A stretch of DNA of 64,000 nt from Levilactobacillus acidifarinae DSM 19394 = JCM 15949 (GCF_001434835.1 NZ_AZDV01000003.1:62001-126000), one strand, 5' to 3'; positions 25,823 to 35,810 are shown, counted from the first letter of the stretch. Translations and numbers: made by a program. Notes: generated from the letters alone by a model not told the origin.

Positions 25823-26800
25823 CTAGTTTAATGCCTGAGCGGCCGTAATGATGGCCACCTTGTAGACGTCTTCTTCGTTGCAGCCACGAGATAAGTCGGA
25901 AACCGGCTTGTTCAACCCTTGCAGAATTGGGCCAATGGCTTCAAACCCACCAAACCGTTGGGCAATCTTGTAACCGATGTTCCCGGATTGGAGTTCGGGG
26001 AAGACAAAGACGTTAGCGTGACCCGCCACGTCCGACCCCGGTGCCTTTTGGGCGGCAACCGTTGGTACGAAGGCCGCGTCAAATTGAAGTTCTCCGTCGA
26101 CGGCCAAATCTGGGGCCGTTTCGTGAGCAATCTTCGTGGCTTCTTGGACTTTGGTGACCATGTCGCCCTTAGCCGAGCCCTTAGTGGAGAAGCTTAACAG
26201 CGCCACCTTAGGGTCGATGTCGAAGACCTTAGCGGTGTGGGCACTTTCCACGGCCACTTCGGCCATCCCCGCTGCATCCAATTCAATATTGATTGCACAG
26301 TCCGCAAAGACGTAACGTTGGTCGCCCTTTTGCATGATGAAGGCCCCGCTAATGCGCCGAACGCCTTCCTTGGTTTTGATAATCTGCAAAGCTGGTCGAA
26401 CGGTGTCGCCGGTGGCGTGAATCGCCCCGGAAACCATCCCGTCGGCTTGGTCCATGTAAACCATCATGGTCCCGATGTAGTTCGGATCCTTCAACATCTC
26501 AGCCGCCTGTTCCGGCGTGTTCTTACCGTGCCGGCGTTCAACCAAAGCGTCTAACATGGCCTTGTGTTGGTCAGCAGGAATGTTTTCAGGATCCAGTAAC
26601 GTCAACTGGCTTAGGTCAATGTTGTTTTCCTTGGCCGTTGCATCGATTTCGGCTTGTTTGCCTAAAACGATGGCTTTGATCAACCCGTCGTGGGCTAACC
26701 GACTAGCGGCGCCTAAGACCCGCTTATCGGCCCCTTCTGGGAAGACGATGGTTTTATTTTGTCCGTTAATTTTTTGCTTAAGACTATCAAAAAGTTCCAT
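25823..26800 (-). CDS. pta: Phosphate acetyltransferase
   Basis: Interconverts acetyl-CoA and acetyl phosphate. The 325-residue single-domain form (short Pta of Firmicutes) shows KTIVFPEGADKRVL at the start, MVSGAIHATGDTVRPALQIIKT, and the C-terminal RGCNEEDVYKVAIITAAQAL motif. It lies 47 bp downstream of ung on the same strand, so cotranscription is possible; a hairpin separates it from tsaE. Confidence 0.96.
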   Translation of the reverse strand: MELFDSLKQKINGQNKTIVFPEGADKRVLGAASRLAHDGLIKAIVLGKQAEIDATAKENNIDLSQLTLLDPENIPADQHKAMLDALVERRHGKNTPEQAAEMLKDPNYIGTMMVYMDQADGMVSGAIHATGDTVRPALQIIKTKEGVRRISGAFIMQKGDQRYVFADCAINIELDAAGMAEVAVESAHTAKVFDIDPKVALLSFSTKGSAKGDMVTKVQEATKIAHETAPDLAVDGELQFDAAFVPTVAAQKAPGSDVAGHANVFVFPELQSGNIGYKIAQRFGGFEAIGPILQGLNKPVSDLSRGCNEEDVYKVAIITAAQALN

Positions 26801-26847
26801 AGGTGAAGACCTCCATAAAATGTCCTACGAATCAATTCTCTTTATGC

Positions 26848-27561
26848 TTACGCGTGGTTAGGTTGTGAAGCGTCGTCAGCACTGGCCGTTGCCGGTAGTT
26901 GCCAATCGATGGGCGTTTCACCTAATGATGTTAGTGCGATGTTGGTTTTTGAAAAGGGACGGGACCCGAAGAATCCGCGGTTAGCCGATAACGGACTCGG
27001 ATGCGCCGACTTCAAGACGATGTTCGTCTTAGTGTCGATCAGCGCAATCTTGTCTTGAGCAGCGCGGCCCCACAGGATAAAGACCACCGGTTCGGCGCGT
27101 TCGGAAAGTTTCCGAATAGCCGCATCGGTCAGCCGTTCCCACCCGTGTCCCTTATGGGAAAAGGCGGCCCCGTCACGCACGGTCAGTACCGAGTTCAGGA
27201 GTAACACACCCTGATCGGCCCACTTTTTCAAGTAACCGTGGTTGACTGGGGTACAGCCAACGTCCGTCTGGAGTTCCTTATAAATATTCAGTAACGACGG
27301 TGGAATCTTGGTCCCCGGCATCACGGAAAAACTACACCCGTGGGCTTGGCCCGGATTGTGATACGGATCCTGACCCAAGATGACGACCTTGACCTTGCTA
27401 AACGGCGTCCAATCGAACGCCGTAAAAATGTGATACATGTCCGGATCAATCCGGTAGTGCTGGTACTCTTCAACCAGAAACTTGCGCAGTTCCTGATAAT
27501 AATCCTGCTCAAACTCCGGTTCCAGTACCGGCCACCAATCATTATGAATAAACGGTTTCAT
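26848..27561 (-). CDS. ung: Uracil-DNA glycosylase, family 1
   Basis: Removes uracil from DNA in base-excision repair. ATG at 27561 is preferred (237 residues) because GAGG lies 8 bases upstream, whereas a TTG three codons earlier is too close to it. The water-activating motif [23 protein letters not shown] and the [20 protein letters not shown]-intercalation loop are all present. Confidence 0.96.
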   Translation of the reverse strand: MKPFIHNDWWPVLEPEFEQDYYQELRKFLVEEYQHYRIDPDMYHIFTAFDWTPFSKVKVVILGQDPYHNPGQAHGCSFSVMPGTKIPPSLLNIYKELQTDVGCTPVNHGYLKKWADQGVLLLNSVLTVRDGAAFSHKGHGWERLTDAAIRKLSERAEPVVFILWGRAAQDKIALIDTKTNIVLKSAHPSPLSANRGFFGSRPFSKTNIALTSLGETPIDWQLPATASADDASQPNHA

Positions 27562-27695
27562 TCCCAACACCTCAGCTTTTATTCTATCATATTGCCTAGC
27601 GAAATGATATTCCCGAACGCCAAGTCTAAAACATGTTAAAATAAAGAAAACATCCGTGACGTTTCACGCCATAAATTCGTTGTTGGAGGTGCCCC

Positions 27696-28265
27696 ATGCG
27701 TCAACTGTATCTCAACCAAGCCGCCCTATCGGCCCGTGCGACCACGGTCATTCGCGATGCTGATAATCAATCACGCTACCTCCTGGTCGGTAAATGGGGG
27801 CTGCGGGCCGACGTTCTAACCGTCTACTTAATCGACGGGTCACTCGAAGCCGAAGTTAAACAAGAATCGTTGGGGCTGTTGCCCCGCTTTCGGTTGCTGT
27901 ACCACCGCCAACCCGTAGGTCACGTTAGTAAAACCTTCGGCGTGATCCGAGAAGTGCTCTTCGTTCGCGGTCTCAACTGGGTCATCATGGGCAACCTGAA
28001 CAGTGGGCGGTTCCGCATCTTTCACGGTCGGGAACTGATTGCCAACATCGCTCCGGTATCAGCGGACGGTCAAACCATCGCATTAGAGGTCGATCAACCC
28101 GATCACGAGGCCCTGGTGGTCTGTTTAGCCGCTATCTTGGACCGTTGGGCCAAGCACCAACAACGGGGCTTAAATCCCTTGAAAAATCGCGGGTGGGCCC
28201 CCGGCTTATCGTCGGAAGTCACGCCCTTCATCACGCAAGAAAAAAACCTCGATCGTCGTTACTGA
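27696..28265 (+). CDS. LURP-one-related / YxjI family protein
   Basis: Protein of 189 residues resembling the LURP-one beta-barrel family (YxjI in Bacillus), with RYLLVGKWGLRADVLTVYLIDG and repeated beta-strand segments. Function unknown; the fold resembles the phospholipid scramblase/tubby barrel, which hints at membrane or lipid binding. RBS GGAGG before the ATG. Its last codons form part of a terminator shared with the convergent smpB. Confidence 0.7.
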   Translation: MRQLYLNQAALSARATTVIRDADNQSRYLLVGKWGLRADVLTVYLIDGSLEAEVKQESLGLLPRFRLLYHRQPVGHVSKTFGVIREVLFVRGLNWVIMGNLNSGRFRIFHGRELIANIAPVSADGQTIALEVDQPDHEALVVCLAAILDRWAKHQQRGLNPLKNRGWAPGLSSEVTPFITQEKNLDRRY

Positions 28266-28280
28266 CGGTCGGGGCTTTTT
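28241..28280. terminator. Bidirectional terminator between the YxjI-like gene and smpB
   Basis: AAAAAACCTCGATCGTC / GACGGTCGGGGCTTTTT with one or two mismatches, overlapping the end of the upstream frame. Confidence 0.75.
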
Positions 28281-28285
28281 AATGG

Positions 28286-28759
28286 TTAATAGTGTTTCAT
28301 GACCCGGGCAATCTGCCGGTCCTGTTCACGCCGCTTCAGGGATTCACGCTTGTCGTACTCGCGTTTCCCGTGGGCGACCCCAATTAAGACCTTCGCAAAT
28401 CCGTGCTTGAGATAGACCTTGAGTGGAATCAGGGTGACCCCTTTATCCTGCGTGGCTAAGCCCAAGCGCTTGATTTCCTTCTTGTGTAACAGCAGTTTAC
28501 GATTCCGCAACGGATCATGGTTAAACTGGTTTCCCTGAGCGTACTCGCTAATGTGAACGTTCATTAACCAGGCTTCCCCGCTACGAATCTGGGCGAATCC
28601 ATCCTGTAAGGTGATCCGTCGTTCCCGCATCGATTTGATTTCAGTCCCCGTCAACACCAAGCCCGCTTCAATCGTTTCGGTCACGGTATAATCATGCCGG
28701 GCCTTACGGTTTTGAGCGAGTTGGTTATCCGGGGTCTTTTTCGGTTTCCGTTTAGCCAA
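28286..28759 (-). CDS. smpB: SsrA-binding protein SmpB
   Basis: Small RNA-binding protein (157 residues) that brings tmRNA to stalled ribosomes in trans-translation. [31 protein letters not shown] is the family start; the C-terminal [23 protein letters not shown] is the decoding-centre tail. It follows rnr by 15 bp; the est-rnr-smpB order is typical, and RNase R takes part in the same tmRNA quality-control pathway. Confidence 0.97.
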   Translation of the reverse strand: MAKRKPKKTPDNQLAQNRKARHDYTVTETIEAGLVLTGTEIKSMRERRITLQDGFAQIRSGEAWLMNVHISEYAQGNQFNHDPLRNRKLLLHKKEIKRLGLATQDKGVTLIPLKVYLKHGFAKVLIGVAHGKREYDKRESLKRREQDRQIARVMKHY

Positions 28760-28774
28760 AGGTGTTCGCCTCGC

Positions 28775-31216
28775 TTAGTGCCGGTTCCCGTTTTGTGAGT
28801 TCCGGTTTTGGCCACCACTATGGTTCGTGTTGCGATGGTTATTGCCGGCGTTCCCACGGTGGTCCGAGGACCGGTGAGTATTGTTCGTGTTGTTCCGGTG
28901 ACCAGCGCCACCGTTCCCCCCATTACGGTGGTTCCGGTTGCCGCCATTACTTCCGTTATGACCGCCGTTACCGTGTTGGTTGTTCCGGTTGTTCCCAAAA
29001 CGACCGCCGCCACGAGAGCGGTGTTCCCGGTGTGGCAAGAGGTCACTGACCGGGGCGTCTTCAGGATTCAACAGTTCAAAGTCAATTTCACTTTGTTCTT
29101 TGTCCACGTGAATAACCTTGACCCGGATGGCTTGACCAATTCGGTAAGTCCGTCGCGTATTGCGACCAACTAGGGCCAGGTACTTTTCCACGTATTCGTA
29201 GTAGTCGTCTTGCATCCGGCTGATGTGAATCAACCCTTCGATGGTGTTCGGTAATTCCACGAACATCCCGAACTTCATCACGGAACTAACGACGGCGTCA
29301 AATTCTTCGCCGACGTGGTCCGCCATGTATTCGGCCATCTTCATGTCGTTCGTATCCCGTTCAGCATCGATTGCCCGCCGTTCCATTTCGGACGTGTGGA
29401 CCCCGATTTCTTCCAGAACCGGTGCAAAGACTTGCTTCGACGCATCGTTGATCCCGTGGTCTTCGTAGTAGTGAATCATCCGGTGCACCATGGTATCTGG
29501 GTACCGCCGAATTGGTGAGGTAAAGTGGGTGTAGAATTCTGCCCCCAACCCGAAGTGTCCCAGGGATTGGTCACTGTACCGCGCTTGCTTTAGGCTCCGT
29601 AACATCATGACCGAGACCATGGCTTCTTCCGGCTTCCCCGCAACCTGCTTTAAAATGCCTTGCATCATCTTAGGCCGCAAGTGGTTCGGGTCACCCTTAA
29701 CGTTGATTCCAAAGGCCGTCAAGAATTCGAAGAAACTCCGAACCCGGTCGCCATCTGGCGTTTCGTGGACCCGGTATAGGAATGGAACCTTGGCTCTGAA
29801 GTAATGTTCCGCCACGGTTTCGTTAGCGGCCAGCATGAAGGATTCAATCATCCGTTCAGCCAAGCCCCGCGTCCGTAACTTCACATCAATCGCGTGGCCC
29901 TTGTCGTCCACGATGATTTCAGCTTCGCGGTCATCAAAGTCAATGGCCCCCCGGTTCTTCCGGTGCTTCAGCAAAATCCGGTGTAAGTCCCCCATGTCTT
30001 CAAACATTGGGACTAATTCCTTGTAACGATCCATGGTCACCGCATCGTGGGCTTCCAGGATTTGGTTAACGGCCGTGTAAGTCATCCGCGCCTTCGAACG
30101 CATCACGGACGGGTGAATCCGGTGCTTAACCACGTTACCTTCCTGATCGATTTCCATGTCACAGCTCATGCATAACCGCAATTCGCCCTCGTTCAACGAG
30201 CAAATTCCGTTGGACAACCGCCGAGGCAACATTGGAATCACCCGGTCGGTCAGGTAAACGGACGTGCCCCGCTTGTAGGCTTCCTTGTCGATCAAAGAAC
30301 CTGGCGTCACGTAATGGGAAACGTCGGCAATGTGCACGCCTAAATGATAGTTACCGTTCGGCAACTTCCAGGCGGTCACGGCATCATCCAAGTCTTTGGA
30401 AGACTCGCCATCGATGGTGACCAGATTCTGGTTAGTGACGTCTTCACGCCCCTGCATTTCTTCCGGCAAAACGTGATCGGGAATCTCATCGGCCGCTTGC
30501 ATCACGTCTTCTGGAAATTCGGCCGGAATGTTGTGTTGGTAGACGATCTGTAAGATGTCGATGCCGGGATCGTCCACACTCCCGATGACCTGCTTAGCAA
30601 TCCCCACCATGGCATCGGGATGTGCATCGTTCGGGTATTCCGTAATTTCGGCCGTCACGACTTCACCGGGTGTCGGCTTCAAGCCCACAGCGGTAATGTA
30701 GAACTTGTACTTGAGCAACTTCTTGTCCGTCAAGCGAACTTGGCCCACGTAACCGGCATCGTCATCGGTCTGCATAAATTCACCGACAACTTGTTCGTAA
30801 TGCCGTTCGACAATTTCGGTAACCTTACCTTCGGGGCCCTTGCCCGTTCGGGGATCGCCGGCCCGGACAATTTCAATCTTGACCGTGTCGCCGTTTAAGG
30901 CCCGCATGGTGTTGTCCGGTGCGATGTAGGCATCCGGTTCGACCTTGTTTTCGTCGTACGCCACGAACCCGAAGCCCTTGTCGTTACCGTGGAAAATCCC
31001 GGTTAAGACCTTTTGGCTTGGGTCCAGTTGAAAATGCCCGCGGTCGGTGACTTGTACTAAGCCATCCCGTTCGAGCTGCGCGAGTTCCTGGACGATCAGC
31101 TTAAACGCCGCTGATCCGTGATAATGGAGGGCATCCGAAATGTCCTCAACGGTATAGGTTTGATCCGCGTGTGCGCGGAAAAACGCTGTTAAATCTGCTT
31201 TTAAATTATCTTGCAC
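28775..31216 (-). CDS. rnr: Ribonuclease R
   Basis: Processive 3'-5' exoribonuclease. GTG at 31216 is chosen (813 residues) because TGAGGAA lies 6 bases upstream; an in-frame TTG at 31240 overlaps the esterase gene. Order: N-terminal wHTH (about 5-70), cold-shock domains, RNB catalytic domain with TIDGESSKDLDDAV (metal Asp cluster), S1 domain (about 625-705). Instead of the usual Lys-rich tail, the last 75 or so residues are almost only Asn, Gly, His, Arg and Ser. Part of est-rnr-smpB. Confidence 0.95.
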   Translation of the reverse strand: MQDNLKADLTAFFRAHADQTYTVEDISDALHYHGSAAFKLIVQELAQLERDGLVQVTDRGHFQLDPSQKVLTGIFHGNDKGFGFVAYDENKVEPDAYIAPDNTMRALNGDTVKIEIVRAGDPRTGKGPEGKVTEIVERHYEQVVGEFMQTDDDAGYVGQVRLTDKKLLKYKFYITAVGLKPTPGEVVTAEITEYPNDAHPDAMVGIAKQVIGSVDDPGIDILQIVYQHNIPAEFPEDVMQAADEIPDHVLPEEMQGREDVTNQNLVTIDGESSKDLDDAVTAWKLPNGNYHLGVHIADVSHYVTPGSLIDKEAYKRGTSVYLTDRVIPMLPRRLSNGICSLNEGELRLCMSCDMEIDQEGNVVKHRIHPSVMRSKARMTYTAVNQILEAHDAVTMDRYKELVPMFEDMGDLHRILLKHRKNRGAIDFDDREAEIIVDDKGHAIDVKLRTRGLAERMIESFMLAANETVAEHYFRAKVPFLYRVHETPDGDRVRSFFEFLTAFGINVKGDPNHLRPKMMQGILKQVAGKPEEAMVSVMMLRSLKQARYSDQSLGHFGLGAEFYTHFTSPIRRYPDTMVHRMIHYYEDHGINDASKQVFAPVLEEIGVHTSEMERRAIDAERDTNDMKMAEYMADHVGEEFDAVVSSVMKFGMFVELPNTIEGLIHISRMQDDYYEYVEKYLALVGRNTRRTYRIGQAIRVKVIHVDKEQSEIDFELLNPEDAPVSDLLPHREHRSRGGGRFGNNRNNQHGNGGHNGSNGGNRNHRNGGNGGAGHRNNTNNTHRSSDHRGNAGNNHRNTNHSGGQNRNSQNGNRH

Positions 31217-31226
31217 TATAAATTCC

Positions 31227-31979
31227 TCATTGTTTTTCAAAGATTGGGTGTAAAAACGCTAAAATATCCGCCTCAAGCGCGTGGTGGGCCGAGTTAACGG
31301 TCAAAACGTGCCCCGCGCCGGCGTAGTTGTGATAATCAATTTGATCGGCGGGATAAGCCGCCGCCAACCATTGGCCCGAGCGCGGGTCGATCATTTGATC
31401 GGCATCGCCCTGCGCAATAAACACTGGTTGGTGAATGTCCCGTAAATGGGTGGCCGTGGTATCCGCAAAAGCCTGAATCGCCGTTAACTGGGCGGTTAGG
31501 TGCGCTTGTAGCCACGCTACCTTGTGGTCCTGTTCCGCCCCAACGATGTGCTCGGCGCGGTAAGTGGCCCGGGCCATCTCAATGAACGCGGTGGGAACGC
31601 GCGTCTGGCCCCGAAAGATCACGGGGGACGCAATCGTTCCGCCCCCCACTAGTTGGGGGTCTTCCAGTAACGCCCGGGTGGCAAACAGGCCGCCCAGGGA
31701 TAAGCCAAAGATGGCAATTTGTTGATACCCACGTTCTCGTAAAAAAGCAATCGCGTCACGGGTGTCTTGCCACCACTGCTGCGGTGAACCATCCCGTAAA
31801 ATATCGGCGGGATCCCCGGTCGCGTGCCCCGTGAAAATTGGTGCGAGAACCGTATACTGCTTGCTTTGCAACTTTCGTGCTAGCAAGCGCATGTCGTTAG
31901 AGCTACCCGAATAAGCGTGCAATAAAATTACTGCGTGAGGGCCCTGCTCAAAGAAGAGCGGGACTGGTTTTCGAATCAT
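31227..31979 (-). CDS. est: Carboxylesterase / alpha-beta hydrolase (Est30-like)
   Basis: Alpha/beta hydrolase of 250 residues. The nucleophile elbow GLSLGG carries S94; the acid is in GDADQMIDPRSG and the base in YAGAGHVLTVN, as in the Est30/YvaK carboxylesterases that neighbour secG and rnr in Bacilli. Likely hydrolyses short-chain esters in the cytoplasm; physiological substrate unknown. Overlap with or near contact to rnr indicates cotranscription. Confidence 0.88.
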   Translation of the reverse strand: MIRKPVPLFFEQGPHAVILLHAYSGSSNDMRLLARKLQSKQYTVLAPIFTGHATGDPADILRDGSPQQWWQDTRDAIAFLRERGYQQIAIFGLSLGGLFATRALLEDPQLVGGGTIASPVIFRGQTRVPTAFIEMARATYRAEHIVGAEQDHKVAWLQAHLTAQLTAIQAFADTTATHLRDIHQPVFIAQGDADQMIDPRSGQWLAAAYPADQIDYHNYAGAGHVLTVNSAHHALEADILAFLHPIFEKQ

Positions 31980-32062
31980 GTCAAACCACCGCTTTCCGCT
32001 ATCGAAGATAGTCTGTACTGCGATTCTGTCAGGGTCGTTTTCAGGCCACGACAGTTTTAACT

Positions 32063-32097
32063 AAAAAGCCCCCTGCTAATAAAACGGACAGGAGGCT
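32063..32097 (-). terminator. secG terminator
   Basis: AGCCTCCTG / CAGGGGGCT stem with TTTTTAG on the minus strand, between secG and est. Confidence 0.8.
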
Positions 32098-32103
32098 GCA
32101 TCT

Positions 32104-32340
32104 CTAATGTGAAGATAGATATACTAAAGCCATTGCCAGCGCAAAGAAGATGATCCCTAAGACGACGGTCACTTTTTGCATGAAGGCTTCAAACCCTCGC
32201 GGCTTTTGCTTTGCAAAGAGGTCATCGGCACCACCGGACAGTGCTGATAACGCATCGTTCGTCTTAGCAGGCTGCATCATAACCGCAATGATGATTAAAA
32301 CACTGACAATTAAAATACAGGTCATTAAAAAATTATACAC
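32104..32340 (-). CDS. secG: Preprotein translocase subunit SecG
   Basis: Protein of 78 residues with two membrane helices (about 1-20 and 56-76) joined by the conserved MQPAKTNDALSALSGGADDLFAKQKPRG loop. It assists SecYE-SecA protein export. Lies upstream of est-rnr-smpB as in other Bacilli, but a terminator separates them. Confidence 0.95.
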   Translation of the reverse strand: MYNFLMTCILIVSVLIIIAVMMQPAKTNDALSALSGGADDLFAKQKPRGFEAFMQKVTVVLGIIFFALAMALVYLSSH

Positions 32341-32436
32341 AAATTTGCCTCCTACCTACCGAATAGGTCTAACTATACTCCCCTTAATCTATCATAATCG
32401 ACCGCTTTTTACCAGCCCTAGGCCCAAAAAGGCCGC

Positions 32437-33975
32437 TCAGGTGTCCAGTCGACGCATTTGTTGACGAACATAGGCTCGATTATGCTGATAGGTTAAAATA
32501 ATCAAAATGTCTCCGGCCCGTAGCAGGGTATCCCCGTGGGGAATCACCTGGCGTTCTCCGCGCCGCACGCCGACCAACAAGGCGCCTTGGGGCCATTTGA
32601 TATCACGGACTTGACGCTCGACCAACGTAGAATCTTCCCCAATGGGATACTCTACCCGATCAGATAAACCGTGGGCGTCGGGGTCAGCCGGCGTCACCAG
32701 CTTTTCCAATAAAGCTTCGTAGATAGGAGCGCCGCCCAAAACGTCGACGGTGATGTAGGCCACAATGGCTACGACGGCTAACGGCAAAAGATGTTGTAAG
32801 CTCCCCACCATTTCGGTAATCAGCAAGATGGCGGTAAACGGGGCCTTCGAAATTCCGGCAAAGTAGCCCGCCATGGCGTAAATCATAAAGTTAGCGATGA
32901 AGGCCGCGGGTAACCACCCCAAAAGAACGAAGCTGCGCGCTCCCACGGCCCCCAACAACGCGCCTAACGTCAGGATCGGTAAGAAAATCCCCCCGGGGAG
33001 TCCCGAACCATAACTGATCATGGAAAAGACCAACCGTAAGACGAAGTACCCAATTAACGGCACTAACAGCGGTGTATGCTGGGCAAACGCGACAATCATC
33101 TGATTGCCCCCACCCAACGTCTCCGGCCAGAACAGGCCAACCGGAATCACCAATAGAAACGGAATAATGCCGTTGAGGTGCGCCGGTAACCAGGTTAACT
33201 TAGCGTATAGCTTCCCGCCGTTCAGGGTGCCTAGTTGATACACGACCCCTAATAGGCCCAGTCCCACTCCCAAAATCAGGAGCAGCCCATAATACTTAAG
33301 TGGCAACGCGTGCTGGTAAGCAATGTGTAAGACCGGCGTTAACCCGAACACCTCACTGGAAATAAAATCGGCCACCACCGCACTGGTAAGTGAGGTGATC
33401 CAAACCAGCGTGGAGAAACTGTGATAGACCTCTTCTAGGATAAACAACGTTGAGGCAATCGGTGCGTTGAAGGCCGCGGACAATCCAGCCGCCGCCCCGC
33501 CGGCAATCAATAACCGCCGGCGCCGCCCGTCAAAGTTAAACCGTTCGGCCATCCCCTGCGCAACGGTCCCGCCTAGTTGAATCGACGGGCCTTCCCGTCC
33601 CAGAAACAGGCCGGCTCCGATGCCCAAAATACCGCTCACAAATTTCTTCCACAGCACGGGCCACCAGGGATAATCCAGCTCCCCGGCCAATTGCCCCTCA
33701 ACTTGAGGAATCCCGGACCCTTTGATCATACCGGTCTGCTTGACCAAGTGACCAATAAAAATGGCAATTAAAACCAATAAAATGGCCCAGGGCAACAACC
33801 ATACTGGGTGTCCCCCGAGCCAACCATAAATGGTTTGCATGAGTTTGAGGAGTTGTTCGATACTCAATCGAAACGCGCTGACCACGACACCGGCCCCAAT
33901 CCCAACTAATCCGCCGAAGCCGATAGCCTGAACCCGGGTAAAGTCGTGACGCGTCGTTTGTCGTTGTTGTTGCAT
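32437..33975 (-). CDS. ClC-family chloride/proton antiporter with C-terminal RCK_C domain
   Basis: Protein of 512 residues. ClC selectivity motifs are intact: GSGIP (86-90), GREGP with gating glutamate E128, and PGGIFLP (about 330). The internal proton glutamate is conserved in FILEEVY (E182), arguing for an H+/Cl- exchanger rather than a channel. About 420 residues of membrane domain are followed by a TrkA-C/RCK_C-type domain (about 435-508) that may bind a small ligand, for example a nucleotide; in Firmicutes such domains sometimes bind c-di-AMP, which is only a possibility here. May aid acid resistance. Confidence 0.9.
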   Translation of the reverse strand: MQQQRQTTRHDFTRVQAIGFGGLVGIGAGVVVSAFRLSIEQLLKLMQTIYGWLGGHPVWLLPWAILLVLIAIFIGHLVKQTGMIKGSGIPQVEGQLAGELDYPWWPVLWKKFVSGILGIGAGLFLGREGPSIQLGGTVAQGMAERFNFDGRRRRLLIAGGAAAGLSAAFNAPIASTLFILEEVYHSFSTLVWITSLTSAVVADFISSEVFGLTPVLHIAYQHALPLKYYGLLLILGVGLGLLGVVYQLGTLNGGKLYAKLTWLPAHLNGIIPFLLVIPVGLFWPETLGGGNQMIVAFAQHTPLLVPLIGYFVLRLVFSMISYGSGLPGGIFLPILTLGALLGAVGARSFVLLGWLPAAFIANFMIYAMAGYFAGISKAPFTAILLITEMVGSLQHLLPLAVVAIVAYITVDVLGGAPIYEALLEKLVTPADPDAHGLSDRVEYPIGEDSTLVERQVRDIKWPQGALLVGVRRGERQVIPHGDTLLRAGDILIILTYQHNRAYVRQQMRRLDT

Positions 33976-34036
33976 GTTTCGTGTTCCTCCCCGTTTTTCT
34001 GTCTACGTTTTAGTGTAGCACAGAATTTCGGAAAGC

Positions 34037-35716
34037 TTAGCGTAAACGTCGATAAACCCACGAGCTAGTTAGGGTCGTACCTAAAAGTAACCACCCTAGC
34101 CAGGACCACCGATCGGCCCGTTCCGTCGTTTGGGGCAACTGTTGCCCATCCTTAGCCGTTGCTAGCGACTTAACCGCTCGCGTTTTGGATTGGGTGTGGG
34201 AACGCAGGTGGCGATGAACCTTTTGCCGGTGCCGGGTTGGGGATTGATTAATCGAATCGTCCAGAGTCGCCACGTGATCGAGGTGTGCGGGGTGGGGATT
34301 TGTCGTCGAATCAGTCTGTGGGTCCGGTTGGTCTGGGACCGCCGCTAAAGCCTCTTGGAGCGCCGAATGCGGCTGGGTCATCGGACGTCCCAGTACCACG
34401 GGGACTGTTTGCGCAGAGGTCGTTGTCGTTAACGGCTCCGTGGGCCGTGGCCGGTGTGCATCGTGAGGTTGTGGAATTGAAGGCTTCGTTACTGCCGGCC
34501 CGATTGGCTTACCTTGTGGTTGAGAAACCGTCGACGACTGATGAGCGTGCTGGTTCGCTTGTGGTAACGTTGGTTGCGCCGTCCCCGGATGCTGTGGTTG
34601 ATTAGGGTTAGGCGTTACTGGTTTAGCTGGCTTCCCCAGTGAGGTGTCCGGTCGCGAGTGCCCCGTTTGAGATTCCGCTGAATGATGACTTTCAGTTTGA
34701 TTCTGGGGGTGCTGGGGAGTCATGCCTGCCGTTGATGGACCCGGTTGAGGCCGTTCTGGTTTAACCTTATCTGGGGCCGGTTTCTCCACTGGTCTTGCCG
34801 GCTGGCCGTCAGAACTCGGCTTTGTCACTGGTGGCTTCTCTGGTTGCGGCGTCTGGGGATTTTTTGACTGGGGTGCTTTGTCGTGAGAACCGTTTGGTGC
34901 TGGCCTTTTTGACGGCGTTCCCGTTGACGTTTCAGAATGAGACCCTACTGATTCCGAATGGTCCGACTGGGGCGCCGTCGAGTTCGGTTCTGTTGGTGCC
35001 GGTTTTCCCGTTGGTGCCGGCCCACCTGGCTGGTCTTCGGGACCTGGTTTTGCCCCCTGCGGCTCCTGTGGCTTAGGCCCCGCTACTTGACCATGCCCTG
35101 GCTTTTCCGTCGACGTATCTGGAGGGGTTACGGTAGTTGACTGATCTGGCAGCTGGGGGACTGGATGAACGGGTAACGTTTTATCAATCCGCTTAACCCT
35201 GATACGCCATGCCCGGCTGGAATTTATCAATAACCGATGGGCGTCCTCAGGATCTACTAACTGATACCCCTTCGGTAACGGTAAATTAGGCCACCCTCCC
35301 GTCCCCTTACTTACCGATAAGTAGATAATTTCCGGTCCCACTTTTTGATTATGATCATCAACATCTATAAATATGACCTTTTCATCAACCATCCGCTGAC
35401 TGGTGTAGACGACGTCCGTTACCTCGCCTTGAATCTTCTGGTGCTGATCATAACTAAAATTACCAACCGTGGCAGTCAACTCCGGTAGCTGCGGCACAAT
35501 CGAGTTTTCGGGTTGGTGCGTTAAAACCGTCTTATACAATCTAGTCTGATATCGACCGCTCCCAATATCGTTCGCCGTAATCCAGTAGTTAATAATCCGT
35601 GCGTTCTCTAAATTATTCAGCTTTACTGGTCCACTGGCGGCCTGAGCCACCTGTTGCCCCCAACTACTACCAGCCACAAGGACACCGGCCAAACACAATA
35701 ATCGTTTCCACGTCAT
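34037..35716 (-). CDS. Proline-rich LPQT-type cell-wall-anchored surface protein
   Basis: Protein of 559 residues: signal peptide (cleavage near residue 27, AQAA), a globular N-terminal domain (28-175; no family recognised), then about 330 residues of low-complexity Pro/Gln/Thr/His/Lys-rich stalk, and a C-terminal LPQTT motif (527-531), hydrophobic helix and YRRLR tail. The sorting motif departs from LPxTG at the last position (T instead of G), like the LPQTN form of the other surface protein here, consistent with a lactobacillus sortase A. Function unknown; stalk suggests presentation of the N-domain beyond the wall. Confidence 0.82.
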   Translation of the reverse strand: MTWKRLLCLAGVLVAGSSWGQQVAQAASGPVKLNNLENARIINYWITANDIGSGRYQTRLYKTVLTHQPENSIVPQLPELTATVGNFSYDQHQKIQGEVTDVVYTSQRMVDEKVIFIDVDDHNQKVGPEIIYLSVSKGTGGWPNLPLPKGYQLVDPEDAHRLLINSSRAWRIRVKRIDKTLPVHPVPQLPDQSTTVTPPDTSTEKPGHGQVAGPKPQEPQGAKPGPEDQPGGPAPTGKPAPTEPNSTAPQSDHSESVGSHSETSTGTPSKRPAPNGSHDKAPQSKNPQTPQPEKPPVTKPSSDGQPARPVEKPAPDKVKPERPQPGPSTAGMTPQHPQNQTESHHSAESQTGHSRPDTSLGKPAKPVTPNPNQPQHPGTAQPTLPQANQHAHQSSTVSQPQGKPIGPAVTKPSIPQPHDAHRPRPTEPLTTTTSAQTVPVVLGRPMTQPHSALQEALAAVPDQPDPQTDSTTNPHPAHLDHVATLDDSINQSPTRHRQKVHRHLRSHTQSKTRAVKSLATAKDGQQLPQTTERADRWSWLGWLLLGTTLTSSWVYRRLR

Positions 35717-35768
35717 TTTACTAACGCCTCCTTTGCTCTAACTTCCGCAAAGCCCGGCATTTTTTACT

Positions 35769-35810
35769 AAAAAAATGGCGTTCCCTCATTACAAGGAAAC
35801 GCCATTTTTA
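35769..35810 (-). terminator. eno terminator
   Basis: AAAAATGGCGTTTCC / GGGAACGCCATTTTT with T run on the minus strand. Confidence 0.85.

Noticed and set aside
28762-29173. Plus-strand frames opposite the RNase R tail
   Set aside because: They are produced by the low-complexity Asn/Gly/His codons of rnr on the other strand and lack ribosome sites.
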